Of a DNA stretch of 64,000 nt, positions 21,836 through 31,974 are shown in pieces. The stretch is from Shinisaurus crocodilurus (Eukaryota > Chordata > Lepidosauria > Squamata > Shinisauridae). Position 1 is the first letter of the stretch. Each line of letters begins with the position of its first letter. Under the pieces are notes generated by a model, which was given only the letters and a program-made list of their open reading frames with translations, did no database searches and was not told where the DNA came from. The translations under genes and the position numbers were made by a program. The stretch is taken from assembly GCA_021292165.1 (NCBI GenBank), contig CM037879.1:282051772-282115771 (forward strand), in the 5' to 3' direction.

Positions 21836-23727
21836 CTTCTTCGTGGTCTCTGTGCATCACACATATGGGCTCCGTGCCTGCGCTGAGCTTCCTTCGGAAA
21901 TTCTTTAGCTGAGGTGAATTGGGTGGGAACCCCTCCCCCATTGCGCCTGCTCCCTAGCGTGGCTCCCGCCCATTCCCTCAGTTCCTCTTCGACCACCTGT
22001 TGCTTTGGTAGTCTCCTTCAGAGGTTCTTAATCTATCTTTTGGCTGAGTACTAAACCGTTTTTTCTCTCACTTCTCCTCATAAACTTTACTCTTCTACCC
22101 TCCCTACCCTATTTCTACAAAAAACATTTTTTAAAAAAAATCTTTCTCTATCGTGCCTCCTTTTTCTTCTATTACTTATAATGGCTCTTAAAGCCCCTTT
22201 TCGAAAATGTACAGGCTGCGGGGCTAAATTACCCCCAGCCGATGGGCATTCTCTATGCCTTCTTTGCTTAGGGCAGGGCCATATCGTGGAGACCTGCAAA
22301 CATTGCCAGGCCTTCACAAAACCTACTAGGAAATAGCGGGCCTAAAACTAAAGACCACGCTGTGGCAGGAGACGCTCTCGGTAGCAGGACCGTCCATGCC
22401 GAGAGCTACTACATCTAAAACTGCCCAGGCACAATCCCCTCAAGAGGAGATTGCGAGGAAGAAAAAGGACAAAAAACCGCACAAACGCGCTAAAGGACAG
22501 AAAGAGGAGAAGGAGGCCTCTTCCAAGAAACCCAAGAAAGATGGCCGAACTCCTTCTTCAAACCCCAACCCGCCCCGCCCAAGTGTGAGCTTCAGCGTGA
22601 CGCCCACCAATCGGTTCTCCCAACTTGTAAGCTTCGCGTCGACAGAGGTCGACCGTACCAACGTTCGCGCTGAAGATTCCCAATCTGATAGATCCTCCCT
22701 CGGATGACACAACAAGAGCAGGTGGGCTCAATGCATACGCCACACTCCACCTCAGCCGCCTCTCGACGCTGTATCAGGAGTCATTCGAGATCAATAAGCT
22801 CCTCCGAACGCTCCTCTGCCTCCCGGTATGGCATTCGATACCGGAGAGACGACGTCCGTTGACCCCGATACCAAACCCCGCCACGGTATCGAATGGACTT
22901 GGACGTTGTCGACACCGACCGCGACTAGCATCGCCGCTCTCGATCGAGGAGACCAGTCGACACCGAAGTCCAGTCGGCGTCGAGCACAGGCGTCATCAGC
23001 AAACTGCCTTCGATGCCAATCGTCGCTCTCACTCTCCCCGCTGCTCCATCGACACTGGCCAATCTCGGGATCGTACTCCAGTCAATGTCGAGCGTCGCCA
23101 TCGATGCCGAAGGGACTCCGTTGGTGCGGGCCGTTTTCGGGATCGCAGTCCAGTTGTTCGACGCCGAGGAGACTCCGGTGCCGTCGAAAGACGCTCCCAG
23201 TCTCGACGCCACCATGTCAACACCGAGCACACGTCCACAAGGCAAAGACCAGCAGTCGACACCAATGACTCCGTCGACACTGATGTACGGTCTCAACACC
23301 GAGACGCACCTGCACGTTCTGGTTCGCGCCGCAGCTCTTCCTCCTCTGATGGCAGTGCGCGCTCTTGACACCACACACCATCAGTGCGAGCTGAGAAGGA
23401 GTCCGGACATCGAGAGAAGGGGAAAGCACCCACAAAGTCGTCCAAGCCCAAGCCACCTGCGACTAAGCAACTGGAATCCTCGTCTGACAATGCCCTATTC
23501 AGGCACGGATTCAGAAATTTCAAGGCTGCCAGGCTCTTCCCCAGAGCTTAATGTGGAATCAGGTCTCTCCACTTCACCTACGGAGGACCTGGGAACATTC
23601 GTGGACCACATAATGAGGATGACAGCTGCATTGGGCATAGAGACCAAGACGGAAGAGCCAGAAGTAGAGGATCCAGTATACAATCTTATTCTGGCAACTC
23701 AAACTTCACCAACAGGCCTGTGGTTTA
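21836..23727 (+). mobile_element. DIRS-type retroelement remnant, 5' part
   Basis: A 5' leader of about 345 bp precedes a gag-like ORF1. The coding stretch (22181 to about 23724) is broken by a frameshift near 22330 and several stops. No reverse transcriptase, RNase H, methyltransferase or tyrosine recombinase region is present: the copy stops where a 5S-headed SINE begins. CpG and TCGA/GTCGAC density at 22600-23400 is far above the rest of the window, suggesting a recent insertion or a naturally CpG-rich coding region. The DIRS assignment rests on the resemblance of the N-terminus to ORF1 proteins of vertebrate DIRS elements. Confidence 0.65.
22181..23724 (+). pseudogene. DIRS-like gag (ORF1), broken
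   Basis: The first segment (22181-22336, 51 codons) starts MALKAPFRKCTGCG and has paired cysteines and histidines: C10, C13, H23, C26, C29, H34, C39, H41 and C42, consistent with a zinc-binding gag head. It meets a TAG; the homologous reading continues in another frame from about 22330 (LKTTLWQETLSVAG), into a lysine-rich part at 22396-22707. A serine/arginine-rich middle follows (22859-23368). The last segment, read in another frame, has LGTFVDHIMRMTAALGIETK and EPEVEDPVYNLI, like the middle of DIRS gag. At least two frame changes make it non-functional. Confidence 0.6.
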
Positions 23728-23886
23728 CGCTGGCTCAGCTTGTCTGAGCGTGGAAAGCTAAGCAGGGTCAAGCCTGGTTATTACTTGGATGGGAGACCCC
23801 TCCTCTAGTTTCCTGCATTGAGCAGGGGGTTGGGCTCGATAGCCTTGTAGGCTCCTTCCAACTCTATGATCTATGAAATCTATAAG
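23725..23886 (+). mobile_element. 5S rRNA-headed SINE (plus), abutting DIRS gag
   Basis: ACGCTGGCTCAGCTTGTCTG, then GCGTGGAAAGCTAAGCAGGG, GCCTGGTTATTACTTGGATG and the CR1-like tail CTCCTTCCAACTCTATGATC. It closely matches 14587-14745. DIRS sequence is not seen to resume after it. Confidence 0.9.
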
Positions 23887-23892
23887 ATCAAG

Positions 23893-23930
23893 TAGTACAT
23901 CTGCAGGACACCAGATTGGAGAAGGCTGAT
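23893..23930. mobile_element. Right end of a hAT foldback MITE
   Basis: CATCTGCAGGACACCAGATT then GGAGAAGGCTG matches the right arm of the family (compare 41355-41384). Only this end is present. Confidence 0.55.
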
Positions 23931-24827
23931 CTATAGGGACCTTGAAAAATCCGTGCAAAGTCAGGTCTGTTCACTAGTAAAAAGTATAAAATAATAAATA
24001 AATAATGTAGTGGTGATGCTTGGCTGGTATTTAACTGGATTGCTTTTTTCTGGAATATTAGAAGTCTTAAGTTTGAAAAGTCTGTGTTTTCATTAACATC
24101 CTGTTGTCTTGTTATTTTCTGTTGTATTTCATAGCTTCTGTCAGTTTAGTTCATGAGATTCATTATTACTGAGGAAAAGGTATTTCTTCTAACTAAAACT
24201 GTAAATTCAGCCAAAGGATTTGAAAGAGTCTGCTGCTCTTGGGCAGATGGTTAAAAATTATCCCAATAAGGGAAGGAATTCAGTACCCTGTTCCCCCCTA
24301 CCCCACAATCTCTTTCACAATTAAATCCCTTATTGCTTGTTTCTTTTTCATAGTGCACCTTCCTGAGAGAGACAAACCTATTTAAATGTACTCCAATTTA
24401 GGCTTGTTCTCAGATCATAGGTTTCAGCACACAAATCTTCACCTTTTTAAAAATCATTTAATGTTAGAACGGAGAGCCTCAGGGCAAGTGCATAGCAATG
24501 CACTTTCTTTGGTATTTGAGACCATCTACATATTACGCAGAGCAAGTGGGATCTGCCACAGAATGTTGCTTTGTGGACTTGCTTTTCAGGGGGCCATCTA
24601 TCCATGCCCCTTTCCCGGACACTCTACTCCCCCCACCATTTTCCCATCTCCCGGACACTCTACTCCCCCCACCATTTTCCCATCTCCCGTCCTCCAACAG
24701 TCTGCATTCCATGCCCACTAAGCATGCCCAATCCTCACTGGGCTGTTTTTGAGGGTGTCCCCCCTTGTGGTGTGTGTTATTAAATAATTCTGCACTTCTG
24801 CAAGCCTTTCGGCTCTCCCAAGCATGC
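23931..24827. other. Intron, no gene
   Basis: No gene. A 36-bp unit is tandemly duplicated at 24616-24687; the rest is unremarkable. Confidence 0.5.
24616..24687. repeat. Two-copy tandem duplication, 36-bp unit
   Basis: The unit beginning CCCGGACACTCTACTCCCCC and ending TTTTCCCATCT occurs twice in a row with no difference that I can see. This explains the repeated strings in the open frames at 24386-24783. Confidence 0.9.
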
Positions 24828-25007
24828 TGACTCGGGAGATCCGGGTTCTATTCCCCGCTCAGCCATGAAACTCACTGGGTGACTTTGGGCCAGTCACGGA
24901 CTCTCACAGGGTTGTTGTGAGGATAAAATGGAGAGGAGGAGGAGGATAATGTAAGCCGCCTTGGGTTCCTCGTAGGAAAAAAGGTGGGGTATAAATATAA
25001 TAAAAAA
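24828..25007 (+). mobile_element. tRNA-derived SINE, 5'-truncated
   Basis: Begins at GACTCGGGAGATCCGGGTTC (the first about 45 bp of the head are missing) and continues through GAAACTCACTGGGTGACTTT to GGTGGGGTATAAATATAATA. A short deletion removes part of CTCAGCCTAACCTACC. Confidence 0.9.
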
Positions 25008-25846
25008 ATAGGCACTTGGACACTGAGTTCACTATTAGTTTATAGGTTGACATGCGCAGTCCAGAATTCTACCATTTTTACTCTGAGTAATGTGTGGCCT
25101 GGCTTTTGGGGTGGGGGGAGGAGTGGCAGCTTCCTTGTTCCACCAGTCATGACCACGGTTTGGTAATCTAATTTCCAATTAGACCACTAATTTCCAGTTA
25201 CTAGCCTGGGGACTAGACCCCCCCCCCTGCGCAGAGTCCTATGGCAGTGTAAAGTCCTAAAATGTTAATTGTGACACAAACGTTCATGGGACAAAGCGTA
25301 CTTCATCTGATATATGAAATGTTATCTTCAGTTGGCAGCTAAAAAGAAGCCCTTCTCAGAATGTTAAGGATTAAATGAACATGTGTGGTGCGTTACAGCA
25401 TATTAGTGGCCCAGTGAAACCCCCATTCACCCTAGTGGTGGAGCTAGAGCAATGAATGGCTTCATTTTCACACCAAAATCATGCTGCAGGACTTAAATTT
25501 GCCCTGGTATTTCAGACAGGTCTCTTGTCACTTTTAAAATTCTGATATAGAGACAGTCTGCCTTGCAGATACGTACTTTTTTTCCTGGGTCCTCTATTAT
25601 AATGCCCCGTTTCATTATCACTCACTACTGTTATGTTTGACCTTTTGCAGTGCCACAGAGGCTTGCATTTGCTCTATATGGGTCCTTGACAGAAAGCTAG
25701 AAGTTGACTAGTAGGGAGATAGGACTATGGATTCTGTTTGTGTTAAGTAAATTTCTTAGGTTTGGATCCTAAAAGCTCCCGAGTAGAGTTCCACTCAGGG
25801 TTTTCCCTTTCTTGCTGCACCACACCACTCCCAAGCCACTGTAGGT
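25008..25846. other. Intron, nothing recognised
   Basis: No gene and no clear repeat. Short G- and C-runs near 25114 and 25210. Confidence 0.45.
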
Positions 25847-26560
25847 CAGGGGTCGCCAAACTTTTTGGGCCTGTGGGTGCACTGTTGTTTTCCCCTGGGC
25901 CTGTGGGCACATTTGCCATGTTAGGGTGAGTCTCTTTTCTGCCCCCACCTCTGTGGAATCTCTCTTCTGCTTCCCCCTTCTGTGGATTCTCTCTTTTCTG
26001 ACCTCCCTTCCTCCTCCGCCACTTGGGATTTCCTTTCTACGCCACCTCTCCTTCTCCTTTCTCCCCACCACCATGTTCACCTCCCCCCTTCTCTTGCCCA
26101 CGATTTCCCTGCCGCTGCCACTCTAGCTTCTTTTTCCTCCACCCTCCGCCTGCCCACATTTTCCTTGCCCCTGCGGCGCACTCACCTGTGCTTCTTCTCA
26201 CCTGACCATGCACGCACCTACAATTTCCCTTCCTCCACTGCTGCACTCGCCTTGCCTGCAAATTATTGTTGCCCTGCGCCGCGCTCACTTCTGCCTCCTC
26301 TTCCTCCTGCCTATGATTTCACTTCCCTTGCCATTGCTGCACTCACCTCTTCCGCCCCACTGTCCGCCCGCTAGCAATTTCTTTCTCCTCCTACCCGCTG
26401 CTTCTGCTCTTTAACCTCCTCCTGCTTTCTCCCTCCTTAGGGTTGCTACAGTGAGCGTGGAGGAAATTGGTGGCAGTGGCAGTGGGGTCTTGGCAGGCAT
26501 ACGGGGGGGGGGTCCTGACTGGGGTCACTGCTCCTGCGGGCACCCTTTTTACGACCCCTG
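25847..26560. mobile_element. hAT-type element with pyrimidine-rich tandem interior
   Basis: Ends are CAGGGGTCGCCAAACTTTTT on the left and ACGACCCCTG on the right, with flanks CTGTAGGT (25839-25846) and CTGTAGCT (26561-26568) as an 8-bp duplication. The 714-bp body is strongly C/T-rich on the + strand and made of loosely repeated units of about 60 bp, each with a variant of ACGATTTCCCTGCCGCTGCC and a CACTC or CTCACCT string. No transposase is present, so it is non-autonomous. The open frames through it on both strands reflect this composition. Confidence 0.8.
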
Positions 26561-26892
26561 CTGTAGCTGGAGGAGTAATCAATGGAAAATGGCAACCCAC
26601 CTTGTATGAGTAGCTCCCACTAAAGGGCAGACAAAGCCCTTTATTTGTGAAGTTGTGTTTTCATTTAAATTAACACATAATGAAAATTTCGATCCATTTT
26701 CCGCCCAGATATATTCCCACATTTCATCATAAATTGGCTGACTGAACTACTTTATTGATGTATCTATTTGCAGCAAGCCACTCTGTCATTTTTCAGAGAA
26801 ATCAATATAATGGATACCTACTTTCTTTATAACTCATTTTGGGTATATCAGGATTCAAAGGTCTAAGCTCCTTATTTCCCCCCATAAATTTC

Positions 26893-26940
26893 CCCTGGGA
26901 ACATAGGAAGCTGCCTTATGTCAGAATATTTGTCCATCTT
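26893..26940 (-). mobile_element. 3' end of the second SINE type (minus)
   Basis: GGGAACATAGGAAGCTGCCT and TATGTCAGAATA, the reverse of the SINE end seen at 29477. Only about 48 bp remain next to a LINE fragment. Confidence 0.65.
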
Positions 26941-27242
26941 TAGTAGGCGATCACTCGTGACCAAGTAAGATTGTCTTCCAGGTTAAAATTACAAAAGAAA
27001 ATGATAAAAAGAGGAAATTGTAAAAAATTGTGTAGACTCTAGCGATGGGTCCGTAAGTGATTGCGGAGGCCAATTCTAGATCCACACAGCTTCCCACAGT
27101 GAGGACACAGGTTACCAAATGGAAGATGGTGCTGTAAAGGATTTGTTTGACGTGCTTTTCGCCTAGCACGTTTCTCCCTTTCACCTTGCACTCGGGCTTC
27201 GTCAAAGTCCATAGAACCTTTGTGAAAGGCCAACCTCCAGTT
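26941..27242 (-). mobile_element. LINE 3' fragment with terminal zinc finger (minus)
   Basis: The same LINE as 11297-11860 in the opposite orientation: the 3' UTR end GGCGATCACTCGTGACCAAG is at the left, then the reverse of the coding end with CPHCGKLCGSRIGLRNHLRT. The reading frame is intact from about 27242 to the stop at 27039. The fragment is shorter at its 5' side than the copy at 11297. Confidence 0.8.
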
Positions 27243-27261
27243 ATGGTTGAGGACCGTTAAG

Positions 27262-27880
27262 GTATGACAGTTCACAGTTAGGAGTTCAGTCAGGGTTAGT
27301 CTGTGGAGAGAGAGGGAGAAAGTCTGCTGGTTGGTGTGTGGTGTTTGAGAAGGACTTAGAGAAAGCTGAGGAGAAGGGGAATGGGATATCCTGAGGTGGC
27401 TGATGAAGATCAGGCGTAGGTGGCTGTGTTATACCAAGCCAAGAGACTGCCCTAAGATCTTGCCAGAGGAAGGTTATACAAGCAGGCGGTAAAAACCCAG
27501 ATTAACCATCCAAGCAGCCAGTAATACAATGTGAGGAACTTGTGTGTCAGAGGAATACTGAACCCCGAAGCTAGACCTGGTTGTAAGGGTATTTGCTGGG
27601 GTGGAGGTTTAGGGAATTTGGCCTAAGGTAAAAGTCCTTAGAGGCTTGTAACAGCAACAGTGTCTCTTGAGTCCTAAAGAATTGTCACTAAGCAGTCTTT
27701 GGGAAACGTCAAAGAAAATGTTAGTACTGTACTGTAATCCTTTATGTACAAAATATCCCTTTAATAAATTACTTGTTTAATTGTTCAACTTCTCTCTAGT
27801 GTTGGTGCCCATCTCATGCCTAAGCCTCTTATAGCAGCTACTAGGAGGCTTTCAAGTATTCTAACAGGGTTGGTGGGAAC
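27262..27880 (+). mobile_element. Possible solo LTR (tentative)
   Basis: A non-coding block of about 600 bp with CCCTTTAATAAATTACTTGT near its end, a possible polyadenylation signal, then about 100 bp to TCTAACAGGGTTGGTGGGAA. The CA before GGG could be an LTR end, and the following GGTTGGTGGGAAC a degenerate primer-binding site. No target site duplication could be confirmed, and no retroviral gene adjoins it. Confidence 0.25.
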
Positions 27881-27892
27881 AGGAAAGGGTCA

Positions 27893-28140
27893 GCTTGTGG
27901 AACTCTGAGTTATAGTTAAACAACCCATGGGCTGTCATGCACAAGCAGGAGAGAGCGGATGTGCTGCCTGCAGCATGCCTGCCACTTCCACTGTTCCTTA
28001 ACAAACCATGTTCAGCTCTGTCATAGGTTACTTAGCGTGTCACCTGAACCTGGAGCCGAAACTGGGTTATTTAGGGGCTAAACAACCCAACAGTAAACCC
28101 AACAACAAGCCATGTCATGTCATGCGAAACAGGTCACTGG
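27893..28140. mobile_element. GGGTTGTTTAA-type foldback MITE
   Basis: AACTCTGAGTTATAGTTAAA, CAACCCATGGGCTGTCATGC at the left and GGGGCTAAACAACCCAACAG, AAGCCATGTCATGTCATGCG at the right. Diverged member of the family at 10158 and 46745. Confidence 0.5.
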
Positions 28141-28350
28141 GGCAACATTCTCATTGAAATATCCAGTACAACCCCAAGATACCTTTCCTGGTCAGCCACC
28201 AGCACCAACTGAGACCCCATCAGTTTATATTTGAGATTGGTGGGGTGGGGGGTTGCCCCACGGTACATCACTTTACTTTTGCTTACACTGAATTGCATTA
28301 GCCATTTTAATGCTCATTCACCCAGTTTGGAGAGCTCTTTTTGGATAATT
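28141..28350 (-). mobile_element. LINE-like fragment (minus)
   Basis: The reverse complement includes GCAATTCAGTGTAAGCAAAA, GTAAAGTGATGTACCGTGGG and GACCAGGAAAGGTATCTTGG, a pattern that I associate with sauropsid CR1/L3-type repeats. No open frame. Confidence 0.5.
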
Positions 28351-29476
28351 GTAGGTTAAAAACTTGTTGTTCAGACAACTGGGTGTGATGATCAGAATTG
28401 TGACCAAAAACACCTTTTGGTTCTGCTTATGTGATGCAAGATTTGGTCATTCACAGAGCGAACACCGCTGTGCAAATCTTAAGCCGCTAACTCCCGACTG
28501 CCTACCATCCTTATTGCAATTAATTTTGTGAATATGGTGTACGGGTGTCTGCAAGACATCTTCAGTGTGCCGCATTTCTGTCTAAAATGTAGGAACTACT
28601 TTTATGTGGAGAGTCGTAAGGATAGTGCCACGCATCTTAGGGTTAGTAAAATGTTCACAGCCCAATTACTGACAAAATATTTAGCAACTTGCAAAGACAG
28701 CCCCTAGAACAGGCATAAAAGCAAGCATAGTGAATTTTCCTCCATCTGTTTATGAAGGGAAAAATAATGTTATTGTGCACTAATATATGACGACCTTGGT
28801 AGCAATGTTTCCACATGCACTGCATGCTAAATAGATGACAATTTGAGAGTGTAATGTGTTCATATTTATGAGTGCGCTCTGTCTCTCTCGCTCGCGCGTG
28901 CACGCGCGCACACACGTACACGCACACGCACACACTGTTACAGATCCTTTTGAGTAGTAGTCCAGTCTGCTGTATGTGGGGTCAGCAACTAACATCAAGA
29001 CAGTGGTGAGGGTTAGTGGGCCAAACTCTTACGTACATTTGTTTATTTAGAATATTTATATACTGCTGAAAACTTTCAGATACCTGTGGGAATCTATGTT
29101 GAGGAAAAATCATCCCCAACTTCCCTATGGAGCATTGCTTTTGTCAATGTGCCCCTGCTAAGAGAGCTATTTACTGATTCTTCAGAAAATGTTCCATTCT
29201 TTGTTTCCCTCACAAGCATTAATATGAATTAGGATCAACTCAAGTGGTCAGCAGGTTTGTTCTTCCTTGGCTTCCTGTTTCCAGTTTTTCATTATTTCAC
29301 ATCCTGACTGCCTGTCACAGAGTGCCACTATCTCGTCCCTGAATCTTTTTACTACTTCACTCCTTGGCCAGGATCCAAGAACTGCATGGCTAGTTTTGCG
29401 AGCTCAAAAGAGCTTTGGAATTAAGTTTCTTGAAGTGAATTCTTTAAACAAGACTGTGAATGCACTGTGGTAGTCT
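28351..29476. other. Intron, no gene
   Basis: Holds the alternating tract at 28885-28935. Otherwise nothing is recognised. Confidence 0.5.
28885..28935. repeat. CG/CA alternating tract
   Basis: CTCGCGCGTGCACGCGCGCA followed by CACACGTACACGCACACGCA: almost uninterrupted purine-pyrimidine alternation of about 50 bases with a high CG share. Confidence 0.9.
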
Positions 29477-29672
29477 GGAACATAGGAAGCTGCCTTATAC
29501 TGAGTCAGACCACTGGTCTTTCTAACTCAATATTGTCTACACTGACTGGCAACAGCTCTCCAGGGTTTCAGGCAGGATTCTTTCCTAGACTTACCTGGAG
29601 ATACCTGGGATAGAACCTGGGACCTTCTGCCTGTAAAGCATGTGGTCTACCAGTGAACTATGGCCTCTCCCA
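29477..29672 (-). mobile_element. Second SINE type, near full length (minus)
   Basis: Left: GGAACATAGGAAGCTGCCTT, ACTGAGTCAGACCACTGGTC. Middle: CAACAGCTCTCCAGGGTTTC. Right: GAACCTGGGACCTTCTGCCT (reverse of the B box) and CTACCAGTGAACTATGGCCT (reverse of the A box). Confidence 0.85.
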
Positions 29673-29723
29673 GATCTGCTGTTTGAAAAATTCAACCGGA
29701 TGTCTTCAAGATCTTGAGTAGAT

Positions 29724-29859
29724 CAGTCTTCCCCAACCTGGTGCCCTCCAAATGTTTTGGACTTCAACTCCTAGGATTCCTGATGGTTGGCAATGCTTGC
29801 TGGGGCTGATGGGAGTTGAAGTCCAAAACTTCTGGAGGGCACCAGGTTGGGGAAGGCTG
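29724..29859. mobile_element. hAT-type foldback MITE
   Basis: CAGTCTTCCCCAACCTGGTG to CACCAGGTTGGGGAAGGCTG with mirrored CTCCAAATGTTTTGGACTTC / GAAGTCCAAAACTTCTGGAG. A clear palindrome. The target site duplication is not clear here. Confidence 0.85.
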
Positions 29860-29978
29860 GCCTGGAATAGCTCTCTGCACTTCGGGAAAGCAGAACTTGT
29901 AAAAGTCTGGATTTCTTCCATTATTAGTTTGTGCTATAACTTTAAATTCTAAATACATTAGCAATACATCTTGAAATA

Positions 29979-30439
29979 CAGGCAGTCCCCAGGTTATGAA
30001 TGAGTTCTGTTCTTAAGAATTTATTTAAGTCAAATTTGTATGTAAGTTGGAACGGCATAGCATTCTATACGTTAAAAAGCCAGTGTGGTGTAGTGGTTAG
30101 GGAGTTGGACTGGGACTCTGGAGATCCGGGTTCTAGTCCCTGCTCAGCCATGAAACTCACTGGGTGACTTTGGGCCAGTCACTGACTCTCAGCCTAACCT
30201 ACCTCACAGGGTTGTTGTGAGGATAAAATGGAGAGGAGGATGAGGATAATGTAAGCCGCCTTGGGTTCCTTGCAGGAAAAAAGGCGGGGCTATAAATAGA
30301 ATAAATAAATAAATAAATAAATAAAATCTGTATTTACGCATATACTCTACGTAAACGACGTAGCGCTGGGGAACCCAGAAGTCCGTTCTTAAGTATGGGT
30401 TGTCGGTAAGTCAGATGTTCTTAACTCGGGGACTGCCTG
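29979..30439. mobile_element. Tigger-like MITE split by a SINE
   Basis: Left part starts CAGGCAGTCCCCAGGTTATG after TA (29977-29978); right part ends CTCGGGGACTGCCTG before TA (30440-30441). A tRNA-SINE occupies about 30076-30324. An uninterrupted relative is at 37873-38101. Confidence 0.85.
30076..30324 (+). mobile_element. tRNA-derived SINE inside a Tigger-like MITE
   Basis: AAAGCCAGTGTGGTGTAGTG to a tail of AATAAATAAATAAATAAATA. Full length and little diverged, so younger than the MITE that it interrupts. Confidence 0.9.
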
Positions 30440-30441
30440 TA

Positions 30442-31804
30442 TCTCTGTATTTAGAGCAGGTCACTGGAGTTGTGATCCTGGTAAGAAACTTTAGCCTACC
30501 CAAGCAACCCTGGACTTCATACGCAACAGAAACTGCTAGATCAATTTATGCCTTTCTCTAGATGGAACCAAGGCAACTAAGACCATCTGAATAAAAGTAT
30601 ATAAAAATCCATAATGAGGGGTAAAATGCACAACCCATAGTGGTACCAATTAAATGGATCCGAATGGATCCTAGTGTGAACAGAAGATACTTCCACTTGT
30701 ACAAGGGAAGTTCTGACTCTGCTGTTAATGGCAACCCCATATACCACATCTTTGCTGATCCTCTGTGAGGGGGAGGTTGCAGTGAGGTGTCGAGGGGAGT
30801 TCCATATGTAGCAGAACTCAGTTCATGGTTATTAGGATCCACCCCATTATACCTAACTGCTAAAACTCACTTTCAAGAGGTCTGGCCTTCTAAAATTGAT
30901 ATAACGTAGGTAACCCCCTCTGAAGAGAGGCTGCTGCAGTGAGGTCCTTGTAATATTTTGCAGAGCTTGTAGGTGAGGAAGAGTCTCACATAGATATGCA
31001 CACAAAAGTAAAAACGAAAAACAGGCCCTGCCCACATGTCTACAAATTGTGTTCATTTTTGCAGGTGACCAATTTGGCAAATTTTATGACACATCGTTGG
31101 GACTTGCCTTCCTATGTGTGAAGCAAAATGAGGAAGTGATACTTGGTTACTTATAAAGAGCAGTTCATTCACTTGTGTGCTTGGCAGAGTGGATTGAACT
31201 CCTCTAACGTGGGCATATTCAGGTTACACCCATTTTGGAACAGGAGTGGCGGTGCAGTGGAGAAAAGGATGACCTAATCTCCACTGTGGGGAGAGTAGGT
31301 TAAGAGGCCGTTGCACAAGCCAAACTGGTCCAGAGCCTCTGACAAATCCAGCATCACACCCAGGTCAAGTTCTTGTTTTGTACTTTGCCATTGTTGGAGT
31401 TTGGTCCAAGAATTATGTCTGAATGTTTTTCTTCTTTTCTGTGTTATATACAGCTACTTCTGACATCTCAGAATTGTCTTTCCTGCACTACAACAGCTTG
31501 TGATTGAATTGTGGAGCCTAGGTGATTGTGCTTTGACTTTCCTTTCTGTCTCATCTGACCTTTTACTTTAATCAGTGAACCTCCTATGCTGTAGAACATG
31601 GATTTTGTGTATTACCAAATATTCTTGCATTTTGAAGATTGGATGTGTTGTCATACTGAGATTTGCATTTTAAGAATTCTGAGCAAATAGGGTTTTTAAA
31701 TAGTACAGGGCTAGAGGTGGTTTGCACATCTAGTCAAAAGCTGTGGCCAGCATGGGGCCCAGATATGTAGATATCTTACTGTGAAGAGGCTAGAGTTGTT
31801 GACC
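30442..31804. other. Intron, no gene
   Basis: A loose inverted pair (ATGGATCCGAATGGATCC near 30653 and TTAGGATCCACCCCATT near 30832) may mark an old MITE of about 190 bp. Otherwise nothing is recognised. Confidence 0.4.
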
Positions 31805-31974
31805 TGGTTATCACATAACACTTACCCATGGTTTATTTTTATTTATTTTTTTACCACTCTTGCCTACCTCTTCTGTAGCTTGGCGAAACAACAACCCATG
31901 ATTCTCGGTTCACATGTAAGAACAACCCATGGTTTAAACAACCCATAGTTCACAATCCAACAACAAACTGACCT

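Noticed and set aside
22925..23374. Minus-strand frames of 149 and 83 codons across the DIRS gag
   Set aside because: Shadows of the CpG-rich, arginine/serine-rich gag region on the opposite strand.
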